Source: DATIVK01 sp035465955
GTDB lineage: Bacteria; Myxococcota; Myxococcia; Myxococcales; Anaeromyxobacteraceae
Length of the DNA: 12,160 nucleotides
Assembly (NCBI GenBank): GCA_035465955.1
Contig: DATIVK010000178.1
Location: forward strand, 1-12,160
Direction: 5' to 3'
The notes under the pieces were generated by a model. The model saw only the letters and a program-made list of their open reading frames with translations. It did not search any database and had not been told where the DNA came from. Below, in pieces: positions 5,797 through 12,160 of this stretch. Within the stretch, counting starts at the first letter, position 1. The number at the start of each line of letters is the position of its first letter. Position numbers and translations under genes: made by a program.

Positions 5797-6230
5797 GCGC
5801 GCCGGCACTGATCTGCGACACGGGCGCCATCCTCGACTACCTCGTCGCGGCGGCACCCGACCATCGCGCGTTCCGCGAAGCCATCGACGCATCCCGAACG
5901 CGATACGTGCCAGGGCTGGTGCTCGCAGAGATAGACTATTTCCTGCGCACCGAGCGCCCGGCCATGCGTGCGTTCATGTCCGATCTCTCCCGAGGCGCGT
6001 TCACCTACGCCCCGCCGACTTCGTCGACCCTCGCTCGCGCGATGGAGATCGACAGGAAGTACGCGGATCTGGGGCTAGGGCTCGTGGACGCCTCCGTCGT
6101 GGCATTGGCGGAGGAAGTTGGGGTGACCCGCCTCGCTACGCGGGACGTCCGCCACTTCAGCGCAGTGCGGCTCCGGCACGGAGACGCGCTCGAGCTGGTC
6201 GTGCGCCCTCGCAAGCCAGTGCGCGCCTGA
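5793..6230 (+). CDS. vapC: PIN-domain ribonuclease toxin, VapC-like
   Basis: This 145-aa PIN-domain protein is a predicted Mg2+-dependent ribonuclease toxin that blocks translation when freed from its antitoxin. The acidic active-site residues are in the right order: D9 (ICDTGAIL), E46 (LAEIDYF), D99 (LGLVDASVVALAEE) and D118 (ATRDVRHF). Length is typical of VapC. It overlaps the antitoxin gene by ATGA, the usual TA arrangement. Codon use is less extreme than in the his genes (for example ATA and TAT codons around 5930-5940), consistent with horizontal acquisition. No disruption is seen, so the module looks intact. It converges on the next gene with a 30-bp gap. Confidence 0.9.
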   Translation: MSAPALICDTGAILDYLVAAAPDHRAFREAIDASRTRYVPGLVLAEIDYFLRTERPAMRAFMSDLSRGAFTYAPPTSSTLARAMEIDRKYADLGLGLVDASVVALAEEVGVTRLATRDVRHFSAVRLRHGDALELVVRPRKPVRA

Positions 6231-6260
6231 ACACGGCCCCCGACACCACCCCATTCGCCG

Positions 6261-7178
6261 TCAGTACGGCCGCCAGCCCGGAGGCGGCTCCGCGTACGGC
6301 CCCTCCGCGCGGAACGGGTTGGCGTGCTCGCGCAGCGCCTGATCGTCCCGCTCCCAACCCCAGCGATCGAGGTCCACGCCCGCGGCGAGGAGCCCGCGGC
6401 GGTCGTCGTAGCGGAGGGTGAGCACGGCGGCGGGGCGGCTCGACGCCCGCTCGAACGCCACCTCGTAGACCGGCGAGCCGTGCTGCTCGCCGAACTCCGT
6501 CCCCAGGCCGGGCCGTCCGGCGGCCTCGTCCCGCATCGCCGACGAGGGGGCGCGGGCCTTCCCCTCCGCCAGCGGCTCCGCCGGCTGCGACGGGGCCGGC
6601 GCCGCCTCGGCGCGCGCGCCCCCCGCCGAGCCGCGCGGGGACGGGTAGTAGGGAGGGTACGGGTATGGGTACGGGGAGTACGGCGGCGGGCGACGGACGA
6701 TCGGCGCGCGCTCGGGGAAGACGGCGACCCCGACGACGCCCACGTCGCGCGCGTCCCCCTTCGCGGCCGCGTAGGAGCGCGCCACGCTGCCGAACCGGAA
6801 GGCCGCGACCGAGGCCTGGCTGAGCCGGTAGCCGTCGATGGTCACCTCGCCGTACGGCTCGACCAGGTAGCCCCGCCGCTCGAACGCGGCCGGCTTGCCA
6901 TCGGTCACGTCGAGCCCATCGACGGAGGCGACGACCTCCACGCGCTGGCCGGAGCCGTTCCGCACGCGCAGCAGGTAGCGCTGCCCCGGCTCGCCGAGCA
7001 CGTAGATCCGGCCGCGGTGCTCGAAGGTGGGGAGCGCGCGGCCCGACTCGTCGGTGAGCTCCAGGGTCCACGGCCCCTGCCGGGCGGGAGCCTCGAAGCG
7101 GCGGGCGAGCGCGCCGCCAGGTGCGGCGAGACCGGCGGCGAGCAGCGCGGAGAGGGCGAGGGTGCGGAGGGGGTCCAT
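6261..7178 (-). CDS. Secreted/periplasmic protein of unknown function
   Basis: This 305-aa protein has a clear signal peptide: hydrophobic core about 6-19 and a likely signal peptidase I site after GALA (22-25). The mature part has a beta-rich N-terminal region (35-155) with a conserved-looking stretch VDGLDVTDGKPAAFERRGYL (86-105) and VAAFRFGSVARSYAA (124-138). A Pro/Tyr low-complexity linker (165-181, PYPYPPYYPSP) and an Ala/Pro-rich hinge (190-212) lead to a C-terminal segment (213-305). I recognise the central region only as a type seen in uncharacterised exported proteobacterial proteins and assign no function. The ATG at 7178 is preceded by AAGGAG at 7 nt, better supported than the frame's upstream start at 7241. 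In the mRNA, GGAG could pair with CTCC just before the ATG, a weak occluding hairpin. It is divergent from the Nudix gene. Confidence 0.8.
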   Translation of the reverse strand: MDPLRTLALSALLAAGLAAPGGALARRFEAPARQGPWTLELTDESGRALPTFEHRGRIYVLGEPGQRYLLRVRNGSGQRVEVVASVDGLDVTDGKPAAFERRGYLVEPYGEVTIDGYRLSQASVAAFRFGSVARSYAAAKGDARDVGVVGVAVFPERAPIVRRPPPYSPYPYPYPPYYPSPRGSAGGARAEAAPAPSQPAEPLAEGKARAPSSAMRDEAAGRPGLGTEFGEQHGSPVYEVAFERASSRPAAVLTLRYDDRRGLLAAGVDLDRWGWERDDQALREHANPFRAEGPYAEPPPGWRPY

Positions 7179-7309
7179 GGAGAAGCTCCTTTCGACAGGG
7201 GTGAACGCGCCGCGGACGGAAACGATCTGCCCCCCGCGCAAGCGGTCGACGTCCCTCGGGAAAGGTGCTCTGCTGGGCTCGGGCGGGGCCCGGGCCGAAG
7301 GGGTGCGCG

Positions 7310-7774
7310 ATGACGCAGCACTTCTACCGAAAGCAGCACGTCGTCACCTCGGTGGTGGCGGTCATCGTGGACGACCACGAGCAGGTGCTCATGACCCGGC
7401 GCGCCGTCCATCCCTTCCGCGACCTCTGGGTGATGCCCGGGGGCAAGATCGACCTCGGCGAGCCGATGATCCGGGCCCTCCACCGCGAGGTGCGCGAGGA
7501 GGTGGGGATCGAGGTGGCGGTCGACGGCCTGGTCGACGTCTTCGAGCACCTGACCCCCGGCCCCGAGAACGACCACTTCGTCATCCTCTACTACCGCTGC
7601 CGCCCGGTGACGCGCGCCCTCGCGCCCAACCCGGGGGAGGTGGCCGAGGCGCGCTGGGTCCCGCGCGACGAGCTGGGCAGCCTCGAGCTCGCCGAGGGGG
7701 CGCGCTACATCGTCGGGCAGCTCTTCCCCGAGCACCAGCACCGGGCGGCCGGGATCCGGAACCTGAAGCACTGA
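7310..7774 (+). CDS. Nudix hydrolase
   Basis: This 154-aa Nudix-fold pyrophosphohydrolase is expected to cleave a nucleoside diphosphate linked to another moiety; the substrate cannot be told from sequence. The Nudix box is perfect (residues 45-67): G45, then E51, R59, E60, E63, E64 and G66 with the right spacing. The N-terminus VVTSVVAVIVDDHEQVLMTRR (11-31) is the usual first beta strands, and WVMPGGKIDLGE precedes the box. The ATG at 7310 has GAAGGGG 6 nt upstream and is preferred over the in-frame ATG at 7265. It is followed after 10 bp by the nitrilase-like gene, so the two are probably co-transcribed. The 131-bp gap upstream must hold divergent promoters, but I see no clear hexamers. Confidence 0.93.
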   Translation: MTQHFYRKQHVVTSVVAVIVDDHEQVLMTRRAVHPFRDLWVMPGGKIDLGEPMIRALHREVREEVGIEVAVDGLVDVFEHLTPGPENDHFVILYYRCRPVTRALAPNPGEVAEARWVPRDELGSLELAEGARYIVGQLFPEHQHRAAGIRNLKH

Positions 7775-7784
7775 TCGAGCGCGC

Positions 7785-8954
7785 ATGCCCCAGATCCTGG
7801 AGCGGAGCGTCAACCTGGCCTTCCCGCTCGGCCACCACCTCCACTGCCTCGTCGCGCAGATCCCGGTCCGGCTCTCCCGGGCCGACCACGGCTACGAGAT
7901 CGCCGACCCCGCCGCCCAGTGGCGCACGGTCTCGTCGGTGCTGGAGCTCGTCGCCGCCGGCGAGCAGAACCTCAAGCGGCTCCACTTCCTCGTCTTCCCC
8001 GAGGCGGCCGTCCCCTTCGCCCGGCTGGACGACATGCTCGCGGCGCTGGAGCGGGGGATGCGACCGAACACCGTCACCGTGTTCGGCCTGGAGCACGTCC
8101 GGCTGCGGACCTACCGCGACCTGCTCTCGCGCTTCTCGGAGGAGAACGCGGGGGCGATCGAGCTGGTGCAGGAGGACGTGGACTCGGGCGACGTGCTGCT
8201 CAACCCCGTCAACGCCGGCTGCGTCGTGGTGAAGGAGGCCACCGGGCGGCTCCGGGTCTTCTTCGAGGCGAAGAGCCACCCCTTCGCGGGCGAGGAGGTG
8301 CTCGACACGCACGCCGACCTCTACCGCGGCCGCCACTTCTGGCTCTTCCGGAGCCAGCCGGCCTGCTTCAACTTCATGGTGCTCGTCTGCCTCGACTACC
8401 TCTACCGGAGCCTGTACGAGTCGAACATCCGCGGGATCATCGACCACGCGAACCGGCTCTTCTTCACGACGCGCCAGACGCTCGACACGCTCTTCGTCAT
8501 CCAGACCAACCCCAAGCCGGAGCACCCCGCCTACCGCGACGTGCTCTCGGGCTTCTACGGCGAGTACCTCGAGGACACGCCGGGGGTGCGCGAGACGGTG
8601 ACGGTCTTCGGCAACGCCTCCTCCCAGAGCCGGATCGACGGCTACGCGGGGGACGGGACGTTCGGCGGAAGCTCCGTGGTCATCAGCCGCCACCACAAGC
8701 TCGCGCGGATCAGCGCGCCGGAGTTCTCCACCGACGACTTCGGCGGCGCCCCGCTCTGCCGCCTCCACTTCGGGTCCGGGACGCGCCTCTTCTACTTCAA
8801 CCTCCCGCTCCACCACGAGCTCGACCCGCGCTCGTCGCGGATGCCCCTCAAGGTCCACCGGATCATGCAGCCCTCGGTGGATGGCGGCTGGGAGCCGGTG
8901 AGCGGCGAGCGGCTCCCGGCGGAGCTGGTGCTCCCGCAGGACGCGGCGAAGTGA
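7785..8954 (+). CDS. Divergent carbon-nitrogen hydrolase (nitrilase)-like protein
   Basis: This 389-aa protein shows the layout of the nitrilase superfamily, which cleaves nonpeptide C-N bonds with a Glu-Lys-Cys triad. VAQIPVRL (23-30) is the first strand. E73 in FLVFPEAAVP is the general base, K163 in FFEAKSHPFAGE the lysine, and C202 in VLVCLDYLY the nucleophile. NAS...GGSSVVIS (277-301) matches the late core strand that often reads N-x-GG-S. It is longer than typical nitrilases (about 260-330 aa), with an insertion after the Cys (about 212-270) and an extra C-terminal section (320-389). No signal peptide or TM segment is evident. The start has only a weak RBS (GAGCG), suggesting coupling to the Nudix gene. 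Family assignment is by motif order only; substrate unknown. Confidence 0.65.
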   Translation: MPQILERSVNLAFPLGHHLHCLVAQIPVRLSRADHGYEIADPAAQWRTVSSVLELVAAGEQNLKRLHFLVFPEAAVPFARLDDMLAALERGMRPNTVTVFGLEHVRLRTYRDLLSRFSEENAGAIELVQEDVDSGDVLLNPVNAGCVVVKEATGRLRVFFEAKSHPFAGEEVLDTHADLYRGRHFWLFRSQPACFNFMVLVCLDYLYRSLYESNIRGIIDHANRLFFTTRQTLDTLFVIQTNPKPEHPAYRDVLSGFYGEYLEDTPGVRETVTVFGNASSQSRIDGYAGDGTFGGSSVVISRHHKLARISAPEFSTDDFGGAPLCRLHFGSGTRLFYFNLPLHHELDPRSSRMPLKVHRIMQPSVDGGWEPVSGERLPAELVLPQDAAK

Positions 8955-8979
8955 GGCCGCGGCGCCCCCGCTCCCGCCC

Positions 8980-10746
8980 TCACCCGCTGCTCCGGCGCCG
9001 CACCCGCGCCAGGGCCAGGCGGGCGCGCGCCGCCCCGACGGCGAGCCGCAGGAGGCTGGCCGCCGGCGGCGGGGCGAGCGTGCCCGCGAGGAAGCGGCGC
9101 ACGGCCTCTCCGCGCCGCAGCTTCCCGGAGCTCGTCCGCGGGAGGGTGCCGGGGGCGAGGATCCGGACGGTGTGGGGCGAGACGCCGGTCCGCCCGGTGA
9201 CCGCGGCGCGGATCCGGGTGGCCAGCACCCCGTCGTACTCCTCCTCCTCGCCTCGCGCGCGCTCGGCGAGGATCAGCAGCTCCTCCCCGCCGCCGCCTCG
9301 CGGCGTGAAGCCGGCCGCCACGGCGCAGCCGCTGCGCACGCCCGGCAGCCCGGCAAGCGCCGCCTCGAACTCGTCGGGCGCGTGGTTGGCGCCGCGCACG
9401 ATCACGAGGTCCCGCGCGCGGCCGTGGACGTAGAGCAGCCCGCGCCGCACGAAGCCGAGGTCCCCGGTGTCTAGCCAGCCGTCCACCAGCGCCCGCGCCG
9501 TCGCGGCGTCGTCCCCGAGGTACCCGCGCATCAGCGACGGGCCCCGCACCCAGATGCGACCCAGCCGCCCCTCGCTGGCGGGGCGCCCGTCGGGTCCGCG
9601 CAGCTCCACCTCGACGCCGGGGATCGGGGCGCCGACGGCCACGACCTCCCGCTCGCCCGGCGCGACCAGGCCGTCGCGCGCGAGCCGGGTGGCGTCGATC
9701 CGCAGCCCGGCGAGCGGCCCGCCCGGCGCGGAGAACGTGACCGCGAGGGCCGCCTCCGACAGGCCGTACACCGGGACGAGCGCGCCCGGCGAGAAGCCGA
9801 ACGGGGCGAACCGCTCCGCGAACCGGCGCATGGCGTCCCCCGAGACCGGCTCCGCGCCGTCGAGGGCGAGCCGCCACGAGGAGAGGTCGCAGCCCTCGAG
9901 CTCCTCGTCCTTCACGCGGTCGGCGCAGTACGCGTAGGCGAAGCTCGGCGCGGCCGAGACCGTTCCCCGGTGGCGCGCGATCGCCCGGAGCCAGAGGGCG
10001 GGGCGGGCGAGGAAGTGCTCGGGCGGGATGAGGACCGCCGGCGCCGGGTGGCTGAGCGCGCCCAGCAGGCAGCCGATGAGCCCCATGTCGTGGTAGAGCG
10101 GCAGCCACGAGACGAGCGCGTCGCGCTGCGTGGGCGCCACGATCCCGAGCACCGCACCCACCTGCGCCGCGAGCGCGCCATGGGTGAGCGCCACCGGCTT
10201 CGGATCGACCGTCGATCCCGAGGAGAACTGGACCAGCCCGAGGTCGCCCGCCGACGGCGCGCGCGCCAGGCTCCGTCCTCCCGCGACGAGCCCCGCGGCG
10301 TCGAGCAGCCCCAGCGGGGTCCCCCCCCGCTCCACCGCCTCGCCGAGCAGCCGCAGCGTGCCGCCGCCCGACACGACGAGCGCGGCCCTCGAGACGGAGA
10401 GCATGCGGGCGGTGGCCGCCAGGTACTCCTCGATCCGGCCGAGCCGGACCGGGGGGTAGAGCGGCACCGGCACGGCGCCGGCCAGCCAGGTCCCGAAGAA
10501 GGCGTCGAGGAACGCCGGCTCGGTGCGGAGCACGATGGCCACGGGGTCTCCCGGGCGGACGCCGCGCTCCGCCAGCGCGGCCGCCGCCCGCCGCGCGCGG
10601 TCGCGGATCTCACCCCAGGAGAGCCGGACCTCGCGCTCGTGCAGATCGAGGAAGGTGACGCCGCTCCAGTGGCCGGCGGCCTCGGCGAGCGCGCCGACGA
10701 GCGTCGCGTGGCGCGGCTCGCGCGCCGGCGGCCCGCGGAGCCTCAC
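8980..10746 (-). CDS. Fatty acyl-AMP ligase (adenylate-forming enzyme)
   Basis: This 588-aa ANL-superfamily enzyme is predicted to adenylate a fatty acid and pass it to the adjacent acyl carrier protein. Motifs in order: LAGAVPVPLYPPVR (89-101), P-loop SSGSTVDPKPVALTHG (175-190), SWLPLYHDMGLIG (213-225), YGLSEAALA (327-335), DTGD (426-429), GRARDLVIVRGANHAPDEFE (442-461), and the catalytic Lys K542 in PRTSSGKLRR. LYPP and WLPLYHDMGLIG are characteristic of fatty acyl-AMP ligases more than acyl-CoA ligases. I chose the GTG at 10746 because it overlaps the ACP stop as GTGA; the open frame runs much farther upstream without family features. A basic, partly hydrophobic C-terminal extension (about 551-588) is unusual. 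It is the last gene of the cassette and converges on the nitrilase-like gene with a 25-bp gap. Confidence 0.88.
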   Translation of the reverse strand: MRLRGPPAREPRHATLVGALAEAAGHWSGVTFLDLHEREVRLSWGEIRDRARRAAAALAERGVRPGDPVAIVLRTEPAFLDAFFGTWLAGAVPVPLYPPVRLGRIEEYLAATARMLSVSRAALVVSGGGTLRLLGEAVERGGTPLGLLDAAGLVAGGRSLARAPSAGDLGLVQFSSGSTVDPKPVALTHGALAAQVGAVLGIVAPTQRDALVSWLPLYHDMGLIGCLLGALSHPAPAVLIPPEHFLARPALWLRAIARHRGTVSAAPSFAYAYCADRVKDEELEGCDLSSWRLALDGAEPVSGDAMRRFAERFAPFGFSPGALVPVYGLSEAALAVTFSAPGGPLAGLRIDATRLARDGLVAPGEREVVAVGAPIPGVEVELRGPDGRPASEGRLGRIWVRGPSLMRGYLGDDAATARALVDGWLDTGDLGFVRRGLLYVHGRARDLVIVRGANHAPDEFEAALAGLPGVRSGCAVAAGFTPRGGGGEELLILAERARGEEEEYDGVLATRIRAAVTGRTGVSPHTVRILAPGTLPRTSSGKLRRGEAVRRFLAGTLAPPPAASLLRLAVGAARARLALARVRRRSSG

Positions 10747-11018
10747 GGCGACGCCTCCGTCCGCGACGGCCGCTCGCCCGTCCCGCTCGCGACGACGAGC
10801 CGCGCGAGGTCGGAGAGGGTGCGGGCGCCCGCCGCGGCGTCGTCGGCGAGCCGCACGCGGAAGCGATCCTCCACGGCCACCACCAGGGAGAGGAGCATGA
10901 GCGAGTCGAGGCGGCCGGCGAGCGGCTCGTCCGGGCCCGGCGGCTCCCCGGTGAACCCGACCTCCTCGCGGACGATCCGGAGGATCTCGCGGGCCACCGC
11001 CGCCTCCGGGGCGGTCAC
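10743..11018 (-). CDS. Acyl carrier protein
   Basis: This 91-aa discrete acyl carrier protein has the phosphopantetheine attachment site at S39 in the motif GRLDSLMLLSLVVAVEDRF (35-53). The first helix is VAREILRIVREEV (8-20), and the remaining helices extend to about residue 77. It probably carries the acyl chain activated by the fatty acyl-AMP ligase whose GTG overlaps its stop. It starts with GTG overlapping the methyltransferase stop (GTGA). The ORF in this frame continues upstream to 11597 but that part is antisense-like Arg/Ala noise, so the short form is the real gene. The C-terminal 14 residues are a polar tail. It sits between a PKS and a ligase rather than with fatty-acid synthase genes, so it is a specialised ACP, not the housekeeping AcpP. 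Confidence 0.88.
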   Translation of the reverse strand: MTAPEAAVAREILRIVREEVGFTGEPPGPDEPLAGRLDSLMLLSLVVAVEDRFRVRLADDAAAGARTLSDLARLVVASGTGERPSRTEASP

Positions 11019-11587
11019 GTGTGCCCCCCGCGCGAGGCCCGGCGGTCCCGCGCGAACGCCCGCGCCCAGCCGGCACCGAGCGCCCGCTCCTCCGCCGGGA
11101 TCCGGACGCCGAGGAGGAGGAGGGCGTCCGCGAGCGAGGCGGCGACCGCGGTGATGACCGCCCCGGCGATGAGCGGCACGGCGGCGAGCTCGACCGCCAC
11201 GGCCAGGTAGTTGGGGTGGCGCAGGAGCCGGTAGGGGCCGCCCGTGACGGGCGCCGCCCCCGGGAGGACGAGGATCCGCGTCGTCCAGCGCGGCCCCAGG
11301 GTGGAGACGGCCCACCAGCGGAGCCCCTGCGCGGCGAGGGCGGCGGCGAGCGCGGCGACGGAGGCCGCGCGCGGCCACGGGCGCGGCAGGAGGAACGGCT
11401 CGGCCGCGCAGGCGGCGAGGAAGGCCGCGTGGAGGGCGACGATCGCGGGGTAGTGGCGGCGGCCCGCCTCCACGCCGCCGCGCGCCAGCGCGCGCCGCAC
11501 GTTCCGCGCGGAGATGAGCAGCTCCGCCGCGCGCTCGGCGAGGAGGAGCGCCAGGTACCCGAGCAGGAGCGTGCGCGGCGCCGGCAT
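11015..11587 (-). CDS. Isoprenylcysteine carboxyl methyltransferase-like membrane protein
   Basis: This 190-aa integral membrane protein of the ICMT-like methyltransferase group probably uses S-adenosylmethionine. Hydrophobic segments lie at about 5-25, 47-65, 75-92, 127-142 and 144-161. The family signature GPYRLLRHPNYLAV (117-130) and the following acidic pair EERAL (166-170) are the SAM-binding hallmarks. The gene lies 3 bp after the type III PKS stop and overlaps the ACP start by GTGA. In Streptomyces griseus the srs operon pairs a type III PKS (SrsA) with a methyltransferase of this kind (SrsB) acting on the phenolic lipid. By analogy this protein probably methylates the PKS product in the membrane; that role is inferred from context. 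Confidence 0.82.
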   Translation of the reverse strand: MPAPRTLLLGYLALLLAERAAELLISARNVRRALARGGVEAGRRHYPAIVALHAAFLAACAAEPFLLPRPWPRAASVAALAAALAAQGLRWWAVSTLGPRWTTRILVLPGAAPVTGGPYRLLRHPNYLAVAVELAAVPLIAGAVITAVAASLADALLLLGVRIPAEERALGAGWARAFARDRRASRGGHT

Positions 11588-11590
11588 CGG

Positions 11591-12160
11591 TCACCACTCG
11601 AGGAGCGCCAGCTCGGCGGAGAAGCCCGGCCCCATCGCCGCGAGCAGCCCCAGGTCACCGGGCCGCGCCTGCCCGGCGTCGAGGTGGTCGCCGAGGACGA
11701 ACAGGACCGAGGCGGAGGAGAGGTTGCCGACCTCGCGGAGGGAGCGGTAGCTGCGATCGAGCGCCGCCTCCGGCAGGTCGAGGGCGGCGCGGATCGCCTC
11801 GAGCACCCTGGGGCCGCCGGTGTGGGCGATCCAGTGGCGGACGTCGGCGCGCCGCAGGCCGTGCTCGCCGAGGAAGCGGTCGACGTCGGCGCCGACGTGG
11901 CCGCCGACCACCTCCGGCACCTTCGCCGACAGGAGGATCTTGAAGCCGGTGTCCACGATCTCCCACCCCATCACCCACTCGGTCTCCGGGTAGAGGACGG
12001 AGCGGGTGGCGAGGATCCGCGGCGCTCCCGGCCGGGCGTCGCGCGCCCCGCCGCCCAGGACGACGGCCGCCGCGCCGTCGCCGAAGAGGCCGGTCGCGAC
12101 GACGTTCGGCACGGAGAGGTCCTCCGGCTGCAGCGTGAGCGAGCAGAGCTCCACGGAGAG
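11591..12160 (-). CDS. Type III polyketide synthase (partial, C-terminal half)
   Basis: This is the C-terminal half of a chalcone/stilbene-synthase-like type III PKS; the 5' part, including the active-site Cys, lies beyond the window edge. About 189 residues are visible: VELCSLTLQPED, NVVATGLFGDGAAAVVLGG, GFKILLSAKVPEVV, the catalytic His in WIAHTGGPRVLEAI, the catalytic Asn in REVGNLSSASVLFVLGD, and the terminal GPGF loop in AMGPGFSAELALLEW. The sequence is in frame to the edge, so the GTG at 12154 is an internal Val, not the start. It is the first visible gene of the cassette and is followed by the methyltransferase at 3 bp. It likely extends a long-chain acyl starter with malonyl-CoA to an alkylresorcinol or alkylpyrone. 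HTGG replaces the more common HPGG. Confidence 0.92.
   Translation of the reverse strand, partial: LSVELCSLTLQPEDLSVPNVVATGLFGDGAAAVVLGGGARDARPGAPRILATRSVLYPETEWVMGWEIVDTGFKILLSAKVPEVVGGHVGADVDRFLGEHGLRRADVRHWIAHTGGPRVLEAIRAALDLPEAALDRSYRSLREVGNLSSASVLFVLGDHLDAGQARPGDLGLLAAMGPGFSAELALLEW

Noticed and set aside
7310..8954. Nudix/nitrilase-like pair as an antiphage defence system
   Set aside because: Nitrilase-like domains occur in some reverse-transcriptase defence proteins, but there is no reverse transcriptase, helicase, nuclease or other defence hallmark beside this pair.
7919..9433. Plus-strand 504-aa frame across the nitrilase-like gene and into the acyl-AMP ligase
   Set aside because: Alternate frame of one real gene and antisense to another; the composition is Arg/Pro noise.
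11019..11597. N-terminal extension of the ACP frame (to 284 aa)
   Set aside because: It is the methyltransferase gene read out of frame; ACP homology begins at the GTG at 11018.
10747..11658. N-terminal extension of the acyl-AMP ligase frame (to 892 aa)
   Set aside because: This part reads the ACP and methyltransferase genes in the wrong frame (Ser/Arg/Pro repeats). The GTG at 10746 overlapping the ACP stop is the sensible start.
1..12160. CRISPR arrays, tRNA/rRNA genes, transposases or attachment sites
   Set aside because: No regularly spaced repeats, cloverleaf-like sequence or transposase/integrase motifs were seen on either strand by reading.

Overview
This window is very GC-rich, with G or C in most third codon positions. 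Genes are packed with ATGA/GTGA overlaps, and long shadow ORFs run antisense to the real ones. Together with the gene content this suggests a myxobacterium-like proteobacterium, most likely Anaeromyxobacter or a close relative. The organism is an inference from composition and gene style, not an identification.

Region 1 (about 1-5108, minus strand) is a compact histidine operon in transcription order hisD-hisB-hisH-hisA-hisF-hisI-hisE. Its genes touch or overlap at nearly every junction. It encodes the pathway steps PR-ATP pyrophosphatase (hisE), PR-AMP cyclohydrolase (hisI), isomerase (hisA), IGP synthase (hisH+hisF), IGP dehydratase (hisB) and histidinol dehydrogenase (hisD). hisG, hisC and the histidinol-phosphatase are not in the window. 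Upstream of hisD lie an AT-rich -10-like hexamer and a strong hairpin, which make hisD the likely first gene. hisI and hisE overlap by 148 bp in different frames. The 287 bp beyond hisE hold no convincing gene but do contain a cluster of GTGAC-type inverted repeats.

Region 2 (5109-7178) is a small accessory patch. It has a two-TM Cys-rich small membrane protein (minus), a VapBC-type toxin-antitoxin pair (plus) with an AT-rich palindrome just ahead of the antitoxin start, and a secreted protein of unknown function (minus). The divergent gap before vapB carries two strong stem-loops.

Region 3 (7310-8954, plus) is a two-gene unit: a canonical Nudix hydrolase followed 10 bp later by a long, divergent protein in which I see the Glu-Lys-Cys triad layout of the nitrilase/carbon-nitrogen hydrolase superfamily.

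Region 4 (8980-12160, minus, running off the window) is a tightly coupled four-gene lipid/polyketide cassette. In transcription order it is a type III polyketide synthase (C-terminal half only), an isoprenylcysteine-methyltransferase-like membrane protein, a discrete acyl carrier protein and a fatty acyl-AMP ligase. The simplest reading is that the ligase activates a fatty acid and loads it on the carrier protein, the type III PKS extends and cyclises it to an alkylresorcinol or alkylpyrone, and the membrane methyltransferase tailors the product. This cassette and the Nudix/nitrilase-like pair are the most interesting parts of the window.
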